From the NCBI GenBank assembly GCA_945872085.1, contig CAMBYG010000010.1, forward strand, positions 1-38,380: a stretch of DNA of 38,380 bases, read 5' to 3'. Of this stretch, positions 26,962 to 36,066 are shown piece after piece. Made by a program: the position numbers and the translations under genes. The first letter of the stretch is position 1; the number at the start of each line of letters is the position of its first letter. Under the pieces are notes generated by a model, which had not been told where the DNA came from, ran no database searches, and worked only from the letters and a program-made list of their open reading frames with translations. This stretch comes from Chitinophaga pinensis. GTDB lineage: Bacteria; Bacteroidota; Bacteroidia; Chitinophagales; Chitinophagaceae.

Positions 26962-27678
26962 CTACTCTTCATTTCTGCTTAAAGCATAAATAACAAGACC
27001 GAATCCAATTTTATTAATTGCATCTGCAATATTGTATACGATATCCATTGCATGAGAAGCCGCAGCTGGATCAGCAACTAATTTCATTCCAAATAAGCCT
27101 CCTGGAGTACCCAAGATATAACCTAATGGATAAATTGCCCAACCTACTAAAACAAACCAAGCTAAGATTCTTGTTGCTTTAGCAACATTAGGACCAGCAG
27201 ATTGTGACAATTTAGCTACTTCGCCAAACCATACTAAGTAAGCAATATAGAAATACGCTGCACCAGAGATTACACCCCATAGAACACTATTGTCTCTATC
27301 GATAGTTTCTCCGAAATAACCAGTAACTAACATCACAAGAGATGCGAAGATTAATTTCCAAAGTAAAGCTACTTTAGCACCAGCTTTTTTGGTAATTAAA
27401 TAAAATTCCACGCACATTAAAGGCACGGTTAAAATCCAGTCTACATATCTAAAGAATGTAGGTGAATCGCCAGTTTCTAAATTGTATCCTCTCATGTAGT
27501 AGTAGTGTACTGCTGCAATGAAAGTAATTAATCCAGAAACTAAAATGGATGTTCTCCAAGCTTTTGCAGTGTTGTTCAACTCAAAAAAGAAGAATACTGA
27601 GGCCGCCATCATAGCCATTGTTCCAATAAAGAACGTGAATGCAACATAATTGTCGCTTGCAATTTGTAAATGTTCCAT
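26962..27678 (-). CDS. Proton-pumping rhodopsin (proteorhodopsin/xanthorhodopsin class)
   Basis: A light-driven outward proton pump of 238 residues with seven predicted helices. Key residues, by comparison with green proteorhodopsin (GPR): proton acceptor Asp80 in RYVDWILTVPL (GPR D97), its partner His58 (H75), Thr84 (T101), proton donor Glu91 (E108), and Schiff-base Lys223 in DAINKIGFG (K231). The D-T-E triad marks a proton pump, not a sodium (NDQ) or chloride pump. Met88 at the colour-tuning site (GPR 105) predicts green absorption. Gly135 in LWGVISG lines up with bacteriorhodopsin Trp138 and xanthorhodopsin Gly156, the gap that admits a carotenoid antenna. The gene is followed by a terminator and then the crtY-blh fusion that should make its retinal. 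No clear Shine-Dalgarno sequence; ATG at 27676-27678. Confidence 0.96.
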   Translation of the reverse strand: MEHLQIASDNYVAFTFFIGTMAMMAASVFFFFELNNTAKAWRTSILVSGLITFIAAVHYYYMRGYNLETGDSPTFFRYVDWILTVPLMCVEFYLITKKAGAKVALLWKLIFASLVMLVTGYFGETIDRDNSVLWGVISGAAYFYIAYLVWFGEVAKLSQSAGPNVAKATRILAWFVLVGWAIYPLGYILGTPGGLFGMKLVADPAAASHAMDIVYNIADAINKIGFGLVIYALSRNEE

Positions 27679-27910
27679 TATAAAAGAATTTTGGTTGTTC
27701 CTACTCTATTGGCTTTTCGGATTCCGCCGTTGTCTATACTAAATTTAACACTTTCTTTAAAAATAAGTTGCATGTTTGTTAAAATAATTTGGGGAAAATA
27801 TTAAAAAATCGAATATTTTATACATAAAGTCTTATATAATAGCGCATTATGTTTTTAACGAAAAACAAAAAAAAAGGAGAAAAAGGTAAATTTTTTGGTG
27901 GTTGAATGGG
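27679..27910. other. Spacer upstream of the rhodopsin gene
   Basis: 232 bases, very AT-rich, without a coding frame I can support. It should hold the rhodopsin promoter. The best candidate is TAAATTTA (27740-27747, minus strand), one mismatch from the -7 consensus, but it lacks a well-spaced TTG and I do not assign it. A T-rich tract on the minus strand at 27861-27892 lies just after the upstream ABC gene and may help end that transcript, though no good stem accompanies it. Confidence 0.4.
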
Positions 27911-28588
27911 TTAATTTATGATTTTCCCATCCTCCATTTCTATAATGCGCTGCGTATTCGCGGCAAATTCATTGTCGTGGGTAACAATCAGCAAGGTTTG
28001 TTTGTAAGACGCTGCCAATTCTTTGAAGATATCAAATACGATAGCACTATTTTTTTTATCTAAATTACCAGTGGGTTCGTCACCCATAATTAAAAGGGGA
28101 TCATTAATCAAAGCACGTGCAATAGCTACCCGCTGTTTTTGTCCACCCGATAATTGATTCGGTTTTTTTAAGGCTTCTTTTTCTATACCTAATATGCGCA
28201 ACTTCTCATACGCTCTATGCTCCACTTCAGCAGCCGAGTATTGTCCCAATTTCAAGCCGGGCAACATCACATTTTTTAATACCGAAAATTCATTGAGTAA
28301 ATAATGAAACTGAAATACAAAACCAATATGCTGATTACGAATCAAGGCTAATGCTGCATCCGTTTCCCCAACAACGGATTGATTATTGATTAATAATTCA
28401 CCTTCGAAATCGGTATCCATGGTTGACAGGATATACAACAATGTAGATTTACCACAACCTGATTTACCAATAATAGATACGAATTCCGATTCTCGTAATT
28501 GAAAGCTAATATCCTTCAATACAGGTATCGTAATAGGATCATGAAATGATTTATTAATATGTTTAGCTTCTAATACGATGGCGCTCAT
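27911..28588 (-). CDS. ABC transporter ATP-binding protein (LolD/MacB type)
   Basis: A 225-residue ATPase with Walker [10 protein letters not shown], a Q-loop at FVFQFHYLL, the signature [15 protein letters not shown], Walker [14 protein letters not shown] and switch His in VTHD. The FVFQFHYLL and DEPTGNLD forms are typical of LolD, MacB and FtsE ATPases, which power mechanical transport across the envelope. Its ATG overlaps the permease stop by one base, so it pairs with that permease. Last gene of the adaptor-permease-ATPase operon. Confidence 0.92.
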   Translation of the reverse strand: MSAIVLEAKHINKSFHDPITIPVLKDISFQLRESEFVSIIGKSGCGKSTLLYILSTMDTDFEGELLINNQSVVGETDAALALIRNQHIGFVFQFHYLLNEFSVLKNVMLPGLKLGQYSAAEVEHRAYEKLRILGIEKEALKKPNQLSGGQKQRVAIARALINDPLLIMGDEPTGNLDKKNSAIVFDIFKELAASYKQTLLIVTHDNEFAANTQRIIEMEDGKIIN

Positions 28589-29847
28589 TATTTTCCTCTT
28601 ATGATGATGACAGGATCAATTTTACTGGCTTTTCTTGATGGGAAAAATCCAGCAAAATAAGTAGTAACAATAGAAAAGATACTCGCTATAATATAGAATG
28701 TTGGATTATAGATAATGGGGTAGGTTTTTATCGTAGGCAAGCTAGAGGTATTAAAGGGTATTTGGTCTATGATGCTAGATAAACCCAAACCAAATAACAA
28801 GCCGCCTGCTCCCCCTACTATACCAATACTTAAAGCTATGCTAATAAAAATAGCGTGTACATCTGAACCAGAAAAACCTGTTGCTTTTAGAATGGCAATA
28901 GAATCCATTTTTTCATAAATCATCATGTTCAGTATATTATAAATACCAAAACCAGCAACTATGAGCAACGTAATTCCTACAGCATAGGATATTAAACTAC
29001 GAATAGAACTACCTGTTTCAAATTGTGCATTAGCCGTTTGCACATCTATAGCATCTACACCAAATTTAGCTTGCATTTCCTTTGCCAGAGGAGGAGCTAA
29101 GGCTACATCCTTCAACTTAATTTGCAAATCGGTAATATAATTATTAGGTTCTCCTAATAATTTCTGCGTAGTAGCAATAGAACAATAACTTTGAGCTTTA
29201 TCAATATCTAATAAGCCCGATTGAAAATATCCAACTACTTTTAACGGCACTTGTTCTCCTTTAGTGGTCGTTACTTGAATCATATCGCCTAAATTAAGCA
29301 TCAACTTATCGGCCACCCCTTTACCGAGTATTATACTGTTGGGTACATTTTTTAAATCCATATAATTACCAGCAACCACATAATCTTTAAAATAAAATAA
29401 GCGGGATTCTGCATCAATATCAATACCGTTGATCACACCCGTAATATTCATGGCACCCACATTATAAAAAATCTGTGTGGCAATTTTTGGCGCCACACCT
29501 AAGACTCTAGTATCTTGCTGCAAGGCACGCATGATAGATGCGCTATTAAACAATTCCACTCGTTCTCGTTTGGGTTTTACGGAATGGATAAAATTATAGG
29601 TTGTATCTTTTTTATTAGCTAAAGCAATAGGTTGTTGAGCATTGGGCTTAATATCTTTATATAAACGTATATGTGGCGTTCTATTCAATATTAATCCGTC
29701 TAACATATCGTTTAATCCCGACATAAAACTTAGTAAGGTAATAAACATGGTGATACTAAAGGTGACGCCAACAGCGGCTACCAAAGTTTGTTTCCATCGG
29801 GCAAGCAATAATGACTTAGCAATATCTGCAATTAATTTATACTTCAT
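28588..29847 (-). CDS. ABC transporter permease (FtsX/LolE/MacB type)
   Basis: A 419-residue inner-membrane protein. One helix near the N-terminus (about 18-42) is followed by a large periplasmic MacB-type domain (about 45-275) and then three helices (about 285-305, 330-355 and 380-405) of the FtsX-like fold, including YEKMDSIAILKATGFS after the second helix. The layout is that of LolC/LolE and MacB permeases without a fused ATPase. With the adaptor upstream it more likely forms a MacAB-like exporter than a lipoprotein-sorting Lol complex, but both remain possible. It starts immediately after the adaptor stop. Confidence 0.88.
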   Translation of the reverse strand: MKYKLIADIAKSLLLARWKQTLVAAVGVTFSITMFITLLSFMSGLNDMLDGLILNRTPHIRLYKDIKPNAQQPIALANKKDTTYNFIHSVKPKRERVELFNSASIMRALQQDTRVLGVAPKIATQIFYNVGAMNITGVINGIDIDAESRLFYFKDYVVAGNYMDLKNVPNSIILGKGVADKLMLNLGDMIQVTTTKGEQVPLKVVGYFQSGLLDIDKAQSYCSIATTQKLLGEPNNYITDLQIKLKDVALAPPLAKEMQAKFGVDAIDVQTANAQFETGSSIRSLISYAVGITLLIVAGFGIYNILNMMIYEKMDSIAILKATGFSGSDVHAIFISIALSIGIVGGAGGLLFGLGLSSIIDQIPFNTSSLPTIKTYPIIYNPTFYIIASIFSIVTTYFAGFFPSRKASKIDPVIIIRGK

Positions 29848-30927
29848 TTAAAGTGCTGGCTTTAGCAAAACAGTTTCTTTGGTAATACCCTTTAGGATCT
29901 CTACATTATTATAATCCTTAAGACCTGTAACTACATTCAAGGTATCGTTGTCTTTAGTTATCACTGCAGCATCTTTATGCAAATATGCTCTTGGTATTAA
30001 AAGTGTTTTCTGCTTACTATTCAAAACAATATTTGCTTCGAAAGTGATATTAGGATATAATTTGGGTGGAAGCTTGGTGAATTGCGCCTCTACTAAAAAA
30101 GTTTTACTTCGTTCGTTCATCAGCGGATAAATTTTTGAAATGCGGGCTTCAAAAACTTCCCCCTTATAGGCATCCATAGTAATAAATACTTGTTGTTGCA
30201 ACTTAATTTTCAAAATATCATATTCATCGATTTGCATTTCTAAAACAAAAAGATCACTAGCACCTACAACAGCTAAGGGCATTTGTGCACTTACCCACGT
30301 TCCTTTTAACTTATCTATTGAATACACTATTCCATTTATGGCACTTTTAACGGTATAATCTCTCAATTTATTTTCTGCAACTGCTAAAGTCCTTTTCGCT
30401 TGTTCGTCGTTGAGCTGCAATTGTCTCTTTAAATCAGAATAAGTTACTTTGGCAGCATAATAATTAGCTTTTGCATTTTCATAATTCAACGCGCGCAACT
30501 CTAATTCAGTTTTAGATCCTATTGCTTGCTTCCAAATTTCTTGTTGTCGAAAATATAAGCTAGAATCTTGCTTCATCTTATCAGCTGCAACTTGCATAAA
30601 CATTTGCGCTTGACGCAATTTTTCTTGATTCGATTTAAGATCTGAAAATTGTGCACTTGCTGCTGCATTAGCTACATTTATTTGTTGTTCCGTTTGTTGT
30701 ATATAAAATAATGGAGTGCCCATAGTAACGGTATCGCCCTCTGCTACCAAAACCTTTTCTATGATTCCGTTTACGTTAGCAAATACTTGATACTGATCTT
30801 TGCTTTTTACAATACCAGAAGCATAAACCGATTCGGTAATAGAAGAAACAATAGGCTGTGTAGTTTCTTGTTTTTTACTGCACGAGAAAAGTCCGATTAG
30901 GAATAGAAGTATAACTGCCTTTTTCAT
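29848..30927 (-). CDS. Periplasmic adaptor lipoprotein (HlyD/MacA family)
   Basis: A 359-residue membrane-fusion protein. The N-terminus has a lipobox, LFSC with Cys16, so it is lipid-anchored. Next come a biotinyl-lipoyl-like half (VNGIIEKVLVAEGDTV, about 50-65), a long helical hairpin rich in Gln, Ala and Lys (about 75-185), the second lipoyl half (IYSIDKLKGTWV region) and a beta-barrel domain ending in LLIPRAYL. Such adaptors link an inner-membrane transporter with an outer-membrane channel; no TolC-like gene is in the window. It is the first gene of a three-gene operon with the permease and ATPase. Confidence 0.9.
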   Translation of the reverse strand: MKKAVILLFLIGLFSCSKKQETTQPIVSSITESVYASGIVKSKDQYQVFANVNGIIEKVLVAEGDTVTMGTPLFYIQQTEQQINVANAAASAQFSDLKSNQEKLRQAQMFMQVAADKMKQDSSLYFRQQEIWKQAIGSKTELELRALNYENAKANYYAAKVTYSDLKRQLQLNDEQAKRTLAVAENKLRDYTVKSAINGIVYSIDKLKGTWVSAQMPLAVVGASDLFVLEMQIDEYDILKIKLQQQVFITMDAYKGEVFEARISKIYPLMNERSKTFLVEAQFTKLPPKLYPNITFEANIVLNSKQKTLLIPRAYLHKDAAVITKDNDTLNVVTGLKDYNNVEILKGITKETVLLKPAL

Positions 30928-30969
30928 AAAACAAAATTACCGATAATTTGCTTTATAAAAAGATGATTT

Positions 30970-32418
30970 TTATTGCTTCAATACGCGAAAGGTTTTTGCT
31001 CCTTGAGGCGTACTGATGCTAAGTAAATACATACCAGGAGCTAAATCAAGAGGAATTTCAGTTGTTGGGTTACTAGGCGTAATAAAGTGCCTTTTATGAT
31101 ATAAAGTATGGCCCAATAGCGATCGTATTTGAATATCAAAATTTTCGGATGCCCTTAATGACCACTGCAATTGCAAAGTATTGATTATTGGATTCTTTAC
31201 CTCCAGGTCCCAATCCATAGGAGCCAAGTTAGCAACGGTATTCGTAGCTACCGTGCGGGTATACCAAATAGGAGCACTAATGCTTCGTTTGCCATTGATA
31301 ACAACATCTAAATAATAGTAGGCTTCTTTCCCAGACAACAAACTGGTGTCGGTAACAGTAGCGTTAAATGCTGTTATCGTTTTTAAAGCAGTTGCCAATT
31401 GATTAGAGCCAGGCTCTCCTTTCATAATCGTAATGGAAGGCACTGCACTCGCACTGCTTGGATCACTAGCACTAATCGTAATGGTTGGAGCTATGGTACC
31501 ACTTGTACTACTGCCCATTACTTGTTGTTGGATACTTAAAGAAATTTTAGTATCACAATCTTGCGTGGCAAAAAATCGACGCTTACGCATGGCGTCTAAT
31601 AAAGCACTTTTATTTAATTGCGTTGCTAAAATGGCTAACCTACTCGTATTGGTTTTACCAAAGGTCATGTAGTGATTATCATGATCTATAGTAGGACCAA
31701 CATGATAGCCTTTAGCCAAAGCTTGCATATAGTAGCTTAAAAAGCTCATATCACTTGGAGCATCGCTATAGGTAGTATCTGTAGAAAAAGCTGGACCGCT
31801 TTCTACCGCTACACCTACAACTGCCGAATCGGCAATAGCACTATATGTACCATACAGCATATTTCCATAATCGCTAGAATTAGGATGCGCCAGCGTTGCA
31901 AAGGCATTTGAATTTTTACGATCTACAATTTTTTGAAACAAACCATTAGTACCTTGATAATCACTTTTAGCTACATAGATATCATAGTTATTACCCGTAC
32001 TCAAGGTTTCCCATCCTATCAGAGAATCGATACCATAGAGTACTACATGACCACCATTCGATATCACGCCCCACTCCATACCAAACAAAGCTACAAATCC
32101 TGGGTGTGCATTGGTATAAGCTTGTGCTTGTTGCAGACCTTGTGCATATAAGGGCAAAAGCATACCCGGATTATTAGTTGAACTAAAATGATTGTGTTCG
32201 CTAATGCCTAAAAAATCGAAGCAAAGCGCTGTGTGTGCATAGGTGTAATTATCTGTAGGTGTAGCGTTGGCATTGTCTTTATTACCATCAGAATAGGCAG
32301 AGTGTGCATGCAAATTACCGTAATAGGTGTTGTAATTTGTTTGTGCAAAAATCGAATTGGCAAATAAAAACGTAATGATGAAAATGCAAACACGTACAAC
32401 TTGTTGTATTGGTTTCAA
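30970..32418 (-). CDS. Secreted PHP-domain phosphoesterase-like protein with T9SS sorting domain
   Basis: A 482-residue exported protein. Signal peptide ends near FAQ (26). A PHP-type metallohydrolase domain (about 30-300) shows NLHAHSAYSDG (His37, His39), DFLGISEHNHF, an ATLAHPN motif and TIDHDNH, all with the His and Asp residues expected for a metal centre, closest to the CehA/McbA-like group. A beta-sandwich segment (about 305-395) follows, then a type A sorting domain ending in LAPGMYLLSIS and FRVLKQ, which directs export by the type IX system. The substrate is unknown; phosphate esters or nucleic acids are possible. The upstream CpsB gene is separated from it by a terminator. Confidence 0.82.
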   Translation of the reverse strand: MKPIQQVVRVCIFIITFLFANSIFAQTNYNTYYGNLHAHSAYSDGNKDNANATPTDNYTYAHTALCFDFLGISEHNHFSSTNNPGMLLPLYAQGLQQAQAYTNAHPGFVALFGMEWGVISNGGHVVLYGIDSLIGWETLSTGNNYDIYVAKSDYQGTNGLFQKIVDRKNSNAFATLAHPNSSDYGNMLYGTYSAIADSAVVGVAVESGPAFSTDTTYSDAPSDMSFLSYYMQALAKGYHVGPTIDHDNHYMTFGKTNTSRLAILATQLNKSALLDAMRKRRFFATQDCDTKISLSIQQQVMGSSTSGTIAPTITISASDPSSASAVPSITIMKGEPGSNQLATALKTITAFNATVTDTSLLSGKEAYYYLDVVINGKRSISAPIWYTRTVATNTVANLAPMDWDLEVKNPIINTLQLQWSLRASENFDIQIRSLLGHTLYHKRHFITPSNPTTEIPLDLAPGMYLLSISTPQGAKTFRVLKQ

Positions 32419-32471
32419 GTTGATCGGTATTGGTTTTCATAAAGGTATTATTTAAAAAGCATATAAATGAA

Positions 32472-32497
32472 AAAGCCCTCGAAAATTCGAGGGCTTT
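32472..32497 (-). terminator. Terminator at the end of the polysaccharide gene cluster
   Basis: A perfect 12-base-pair stem, AAAGCCCTCGAA with TTCGAGGGCTTT, and a two-base centre. It lies 20 bases past the CpsB-type gene and is followed on the minus strand by T-rich sequence. It separates the cluster from the PHP-domain gene. Confidence 0.85.
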
Positions 32498-32517
32498 ACG
32501 CATACTTAATAATAAGT

Positions 32518-33255
32518 TTATAAAGTTGGATTTAATAGCTGGTTTTGATCAAGGAGCTTTTGGATACTAGTATTGATACCCATCTGTTGCAACGCCTGTG
32601 CATGGCGCTCATGGTGCATATCGGTACCCAATAAATCAATTATTTTCATTCGCAACAATTTTTCGGCTACCTGCTGCACTTCTTTGCCATAATAGCCCAA
32701 AATAGAAAGTAAATTCATTTGTAATAAAATACCTTGATCAGCTAATTCTTGAAAAAAATCCAATCGATGATACCAAAAGGGATAGCGCTCAGGATGGGCT
32801 AATACCGGCTGATAGCCTTTCATCTGCAATTGAAAAAATTTCTCTTTAAAATCTAAAGGGGCACTTACATAAGAGCATTCCACCAAAACCCAGTTTTTAT
32901 GAATACAAAGTAAAGGTTCATCAGACGCTAATAAAGTAGTGAAATGTTCGTCAAGCATATACTCAGCTGCTGCGTGTAATGCTATATCAATGCCTTCGCG
33001 CAGCACTGCTTCTTTTACGCTCGCTAAAGCTTGTTGTATTATAGCAGGTGTATTCTGATATAAATCCCAATAAATATGGGGTGTCGCAATTAATTTTTGA
33101 TACCCTGCTGCTTTCAATGCTTTTATCAATTCGATACTATGCGCAAGATCTTGTGCACCATCATCAATACCGGGCAACCAATGCGCGTGCATATCCGTCA
33201 CTAAAGCGCTGCAATTAAATGGTGTAGTGGTTTGTTTTTTAAAAAAGGAAAACAT
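32518..33255 (-). CDS. CpsB/CapC-type tyrosine-protein phosphatase (PHP domain)
   Basis: A 245-residue manganese-dependent phosphatase of the Wzb/CpsB PHP type. It removes phosphate from the tyrosine autokinase that controls capsule or exopolysaccharide chain export. Metal motifs are visible: TDMHAHWLPGIDDGA, TPHIY, AEYMLDEHF, LAHPERYPFW and LLGTDMHHERH. It lies 2 bases after the GDP-fucose synthase gene, which supports a polysaccharide role. The matching autokinase is not in the window. A terminator follows. Confidence 0.92.
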   Translation of the reverse strand: MFSFFKKQTTTPFNCSALVTDMHAHWLPGIDDGAQDLAHSIELIKALKAAGYQKLIATPHIYWDLYQNTPAIIQQALASVKEAVLREGIDIALHAAAEYMLDEHFTTLLASDEPLLCIHKNWVLVECSYVSAPLDFKEKFFQLQMKGYQPVLAHPERYPFWYHRLDFFQELADQGILLQMNLLSILGYYGKEVQQVAEKLLRMKIIDLLGTDMHHERHAQALQQMGINTSIQKLLDQNQLLNPTL

Positions 33256-33257
33256 GT

Positions 33258-34181
33258 TTAGTGGGTAGTTTTATACGCTTCATAGACACTACGAATACCG
33301 TTTGCTAAATCAATACTTGCCGACCAACCCAGTGCATTTATTTTCGAAACATCCATAAGTTTTCTTGGTGTACCGTCTGGTTTGCTAGCATCGTATACGA
33401 TACGTCCTTCAAAGCCAACAATGTCTTTTATTAATAAGGCCAAGTCGGCAATTGCTAAATCTACACCTGTACCAATATTAACTATTGCTGCTTCGTTATA
33501 ATGTTGTAATAAAAAATAACAAGCGTCTGCCAAATCATCAACATGTAAAAATTCCCTCAAGGGGGTACCTGTTCCCCATAAGATTACTTCTTCTGCCTGT
33601 GCTATTTTAGCTTCATGAAATTTACGAATCAAAGCAGGCAGTACATGCGAATTTTGTAAATCATAATTATCATTAGGCCCATATAAATTAGTAGGCATGG
33701 CTGCAATAAAATTACACCCATATTGATCTCGATAGGCTTCACACATTTTAATGCCAGCTATTTTAGCAATAGCATAAGGTTCATTGGTAGGCTCTAAATA
33801 ACCCGACAATAAATAGGCTTCTTTTAAAGGTTGCGGTGCTAGCTTTGGATAAATACATGAAGAACCTAAAAATAATAATTTCTCAACCTGATGCTGATAA
33901 GCGGCATGGATTACATTCGCCTCCATCATTAAATTATCATAAATGAAATCGGCACGAAAAGTATTGTTGGCTTGTATGCCCCCAACTTTAGCGGCTGCTA
34001 AGATTACAATATCGGGTTGTTCTTCTTGAAAAAAAGCATTGACTGCTGCTTGATTTCTTAAATCTAATGCTTGTGAAGTACGCGTAATGAGTTGCGTACA
34101 GTGCGCTGCTTGCAACTTTCTTACGAGGGCCGAACCCACCATACCTCTATGTCCAGCAATATATATTTTCTTGTTTTGCAT
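33258..34181 (-). CDS. fcl: GDP-L-fucose synthase
   Basis: Converts GDP-4-keto-6-deoxy-D-mannose to GDP-L-fucose with NADPH (epimerase and reductase). Short-chain dehydrogenase fold: NADP loop AGHRGMVGSALVRKL at the N-terminus, LGSSCIYPK with the catalytic Ser region, and the YxxxK pair in EPYAIAKIAG. The AMPTNLYGPNDNYD segment is typical of the family. At 307 residues it is full length. It lies 4 bases after gmd, giving the classic two-step GDP-fucose pathway. Confidence 0.95.
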   Translation of the reverse strand: MQNKKIYIAGHRGMVGSALVRKLQAAHCTQLITRTSQALDLRNQAAVNAFFQEEQPDIVILAAAKVGGIQANNTFRADFIYDNLMMEANVIHAAYQHQVEKLLFLGSSCIYPKLAPQPLKEAYLLSGYLEPTNEPYAIAKIAGIKMCEAYRDQYGCNFIAAMPTNLYGPNDNYDLQNSHVLPALIRKFHEAKIAQAEEVILWGTGTPLREFLHVDDLADACYFLLQHYNEAAIVNIGTGVDLAIADLALLIKDIVGFEGRIVYDASKPDGTPRKLMDVSKINALGWSASIDLANGIRSVYEAYKTTH

Positions 34182-34185
34182 GCAA

Positions 34186-35307
34186 TTATTCTAATTCATT
34201 TTTAATTTGAAATCCTGCTTCTTGCAACATTTTTTCTTTCTGAAATAAAGCGATATCTGCCGCCACCATTTCTTTTACTAATGCTGCTAAATCATACTTA
34301 GGTTGCCAGCCCAAAACCGTATTCGATTTTGTTGGATCTCCAATTAATAAATCTACTTCGGTAGGTCTGAAATAGCTTGCATCTACAGCCACTACTTCCT
34401 GACCCACACTTAAATGCGTATACTGCGCATTATGTATAGCTTTTATAATACCTTTTTCATCGATACCCGATCCTGTAAAATCAACTTCGATACCTGCTTC
34501 TGCAAACGCCTTACGCACAAATTCTCTTACCGGAGTAGTAATGCCCGTAGCTATGACAAAGTCTTCTGGCTTTTCTTGTTGCAAGATTAAATACATAGCC
34601 TCTACATAGTCTTTGGCATGGCCCCAATCGCGTTGTGCATCTAAATTGCCGAGGTAAATTTTATGTTGCAAATTCAAGGCTATTTTTGCAACGCCGCGTG
34701 TAATTTTTCTGGTTACAAACGTCTCGCCTCGTAAAGGTGATTCATGATTGAATAAAATGCCATTCACGGCAAACATCCCATACGCTTCTCTATAGTTCAC
34801 CGTAATCCAATAAGCATATAATTTAGCCACCGCATAAGGCGAGCGCGGATAGAATGGCGTAGTTTCTGATTGAGGAACCGCTTGCACTAATCCATATAAT
34901 TCTGAAGTAGAGGCTTGATAGATTTTTGTTTTCTTCGTTAAATTCAAAATACGAACCGCTTCTAAAATACGTAAGGTGCCTATACCATCGGCATTCGCCG
35001 TGTATTCTGGTAGTTCAAAACTCACTTGCACATGACTCATCGCAGCCAAATTATAAATTTCATCGGGTTGCACTTCTTGTATAATGCGAATCAAATTGGT
35101 AGAATCGGTTAAATCCCCGTAATGCAAAACAAAGTTGACATGATTTTCATGTTTGTCTTGGTATAGATGATCTATGCGTTCGGTATTAAATAAGGACGAG
35201 CGTCTTTTTACGCCATGCACTTTATAATTTTTGCTCAAGAGCAATTCGGCTAAATAGGCACCATCTTGTCCGGTAATACCTGTTATTAAAGCAACTTTTT
35301 GATTCAT
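34186..35307 (-). CDS. gmd: GDP-mannose 4,6-dehydratase
   Basis: Converts GDP-D-mannose to GDP-4-keto-6-deoxy-D-mannose, first step to GDP-fucose. NADP loop [17 protein letters not shown], the [15 protein letters not shown] segment, STSELYG, the catalytic YxxxK in [13 protein letters not shown], and [16 protein letters not shown] are all characteristic. At 373 residues it is full length. It is followed by fcl and preceded by a glycosyltransferase gene 12 bases upstream, all on one strand. Confidence 0.96.
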   Translation of the reverse strand: MNQKVALITGITGQDGAYLAELLLSKNYKVHGVKRRSSLFNTERIDHLYQDKHENHVNFVLHYGDLTDSTNLIRIIQEVQPDEIYNLAAMSHVQVSFELPEYTANADGIGTLRILEAVRILNLTKKTKIYQASTSELYGLVQAVPQSETTPFYPRSPYAVAKLYAYWITVNYREAYGMFAVNGILFNHESPLRGETFVTRKITRGVAKIALNLQHKIYLGNLDAQRDWGHAKDYVEAMYLILQQEKPEDFVIATGITTPVREFVRKAFAEAGIEVDFTGSGIDEKGIIKAIHNAQYTHLSVGQEVVAVDASYFRPTEVDLLIGDPTKSNTVLGWQPKYDLAALVKEMVAADIALFQKEKMLQEAGFQIKNELE

Positions 35308-35319
35308 GATGATAAGAAA

Positions 35320-36060
35320 TTAAAAATATTGAATAAGTTTTCTTGCTGGTTTCAGTAGCAAGGTGAAGAAATAAGGTTGTAAGCCATTAAGCGCCCATGC
35401 TTTTTTATCTTCTCGATTAGCAAAAATACGATGTTTAATAGACTGATTGCTTTGCCCTCCATCTCGCATCTTCACTATGGTTTTGGGTAAATAAGCAACA
35501 GGGCATTTTTCTTTATAAAGTATGCGCAACATAAATTCATAATCGGCCGCACTTTTCAAGGATAGATTAAAAGCACCGTATTGTTCATATACTTTTCTAC
35601 GCACAAATACCGTAGGATGCGGCGGCATCCATCCATACAAAAAACTACGTTGTTGCATAGTGCCCGATTTCCAGGTGCGAATAATTTTATCGGTGCGTTC
35701 GCGATCTACATATTGTAAATCGGCATAGACCACATCGCAATTTGAATTTTCAAATACTGTAACTATATCTTGAATGACCCGCTCGTCCACATAAAAATCA
35801 TCGGAATTAAGAATACCAATAATATCTCCAGTTGCAAGTGCTATTCCTTTATTCATGGCATCATAGATGCCCTGATCTTTTTCGGAATGCACTTGTGCTA
35901 TATGCGCAAACGATTGCGCTATAGATAACGAATCATCCTTAGATGCGCCATCTATAATAATATGCTCTATAGGGGCATAGCTTTGCTTGGCCACACTTTG
36001 CAAGCAATCGCGAAGGGTAGCAGCACTATTATAAGTAGCGGTAATGATGGAGACTAACAA
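35320..36060 (-). CDS. Family 2 glycosyltransferase
   Basis: A 246-residue GT-A fold enzyme that moves a sugar from a nucleotide donor to a growing glycan. N-terminal SIITATYNSAATLRDCLQSV, IIIDGASKDDS, then EKDQGIYDAMNKGIALATG and the DxD-like GILNSDDFY motif that binds the metal. The pattern resembles WcaE-type enzymes from colanic-acid-like clusters. Sugar and linkage cannot be predicted, though the neighbouring gmd and fcl make GDP-fucose available. No membrane helix is obvious. Confidence 0.9.
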   Translation of the reverse strand: MLVSIITATYNSAATLRDCLQSVAKQSYAPIEHIIIDGASKDDSLSIAQSFAHIAQVHSEKDQGIYDAMNKGIALATGDIIGILNSDDFYVDERVIQDIVTVFENSNCDVVYADLQYVDRERTDKIIRTWKSGTMQQRSFLYGWMPPHPTVFVRRKVYEQYGAFNLSLKSAADYEFMLRILYKEKCPVAYLPKTIVKMRDGGQSNQSIKHRIFANREDKKAWALNGLQPYFFTLLLKPARKLIQYF

Positions 36061-36066
36061 AAAAAA

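Noticed and set aside
30932-30939. TAATTTTG box five bases before the adaptor ATG
   Set aside because: It matches the -7 consensus, but there is no -33 TTG and the distance would make the message leaderless; chance matches are frequent in AT-rich DNA.
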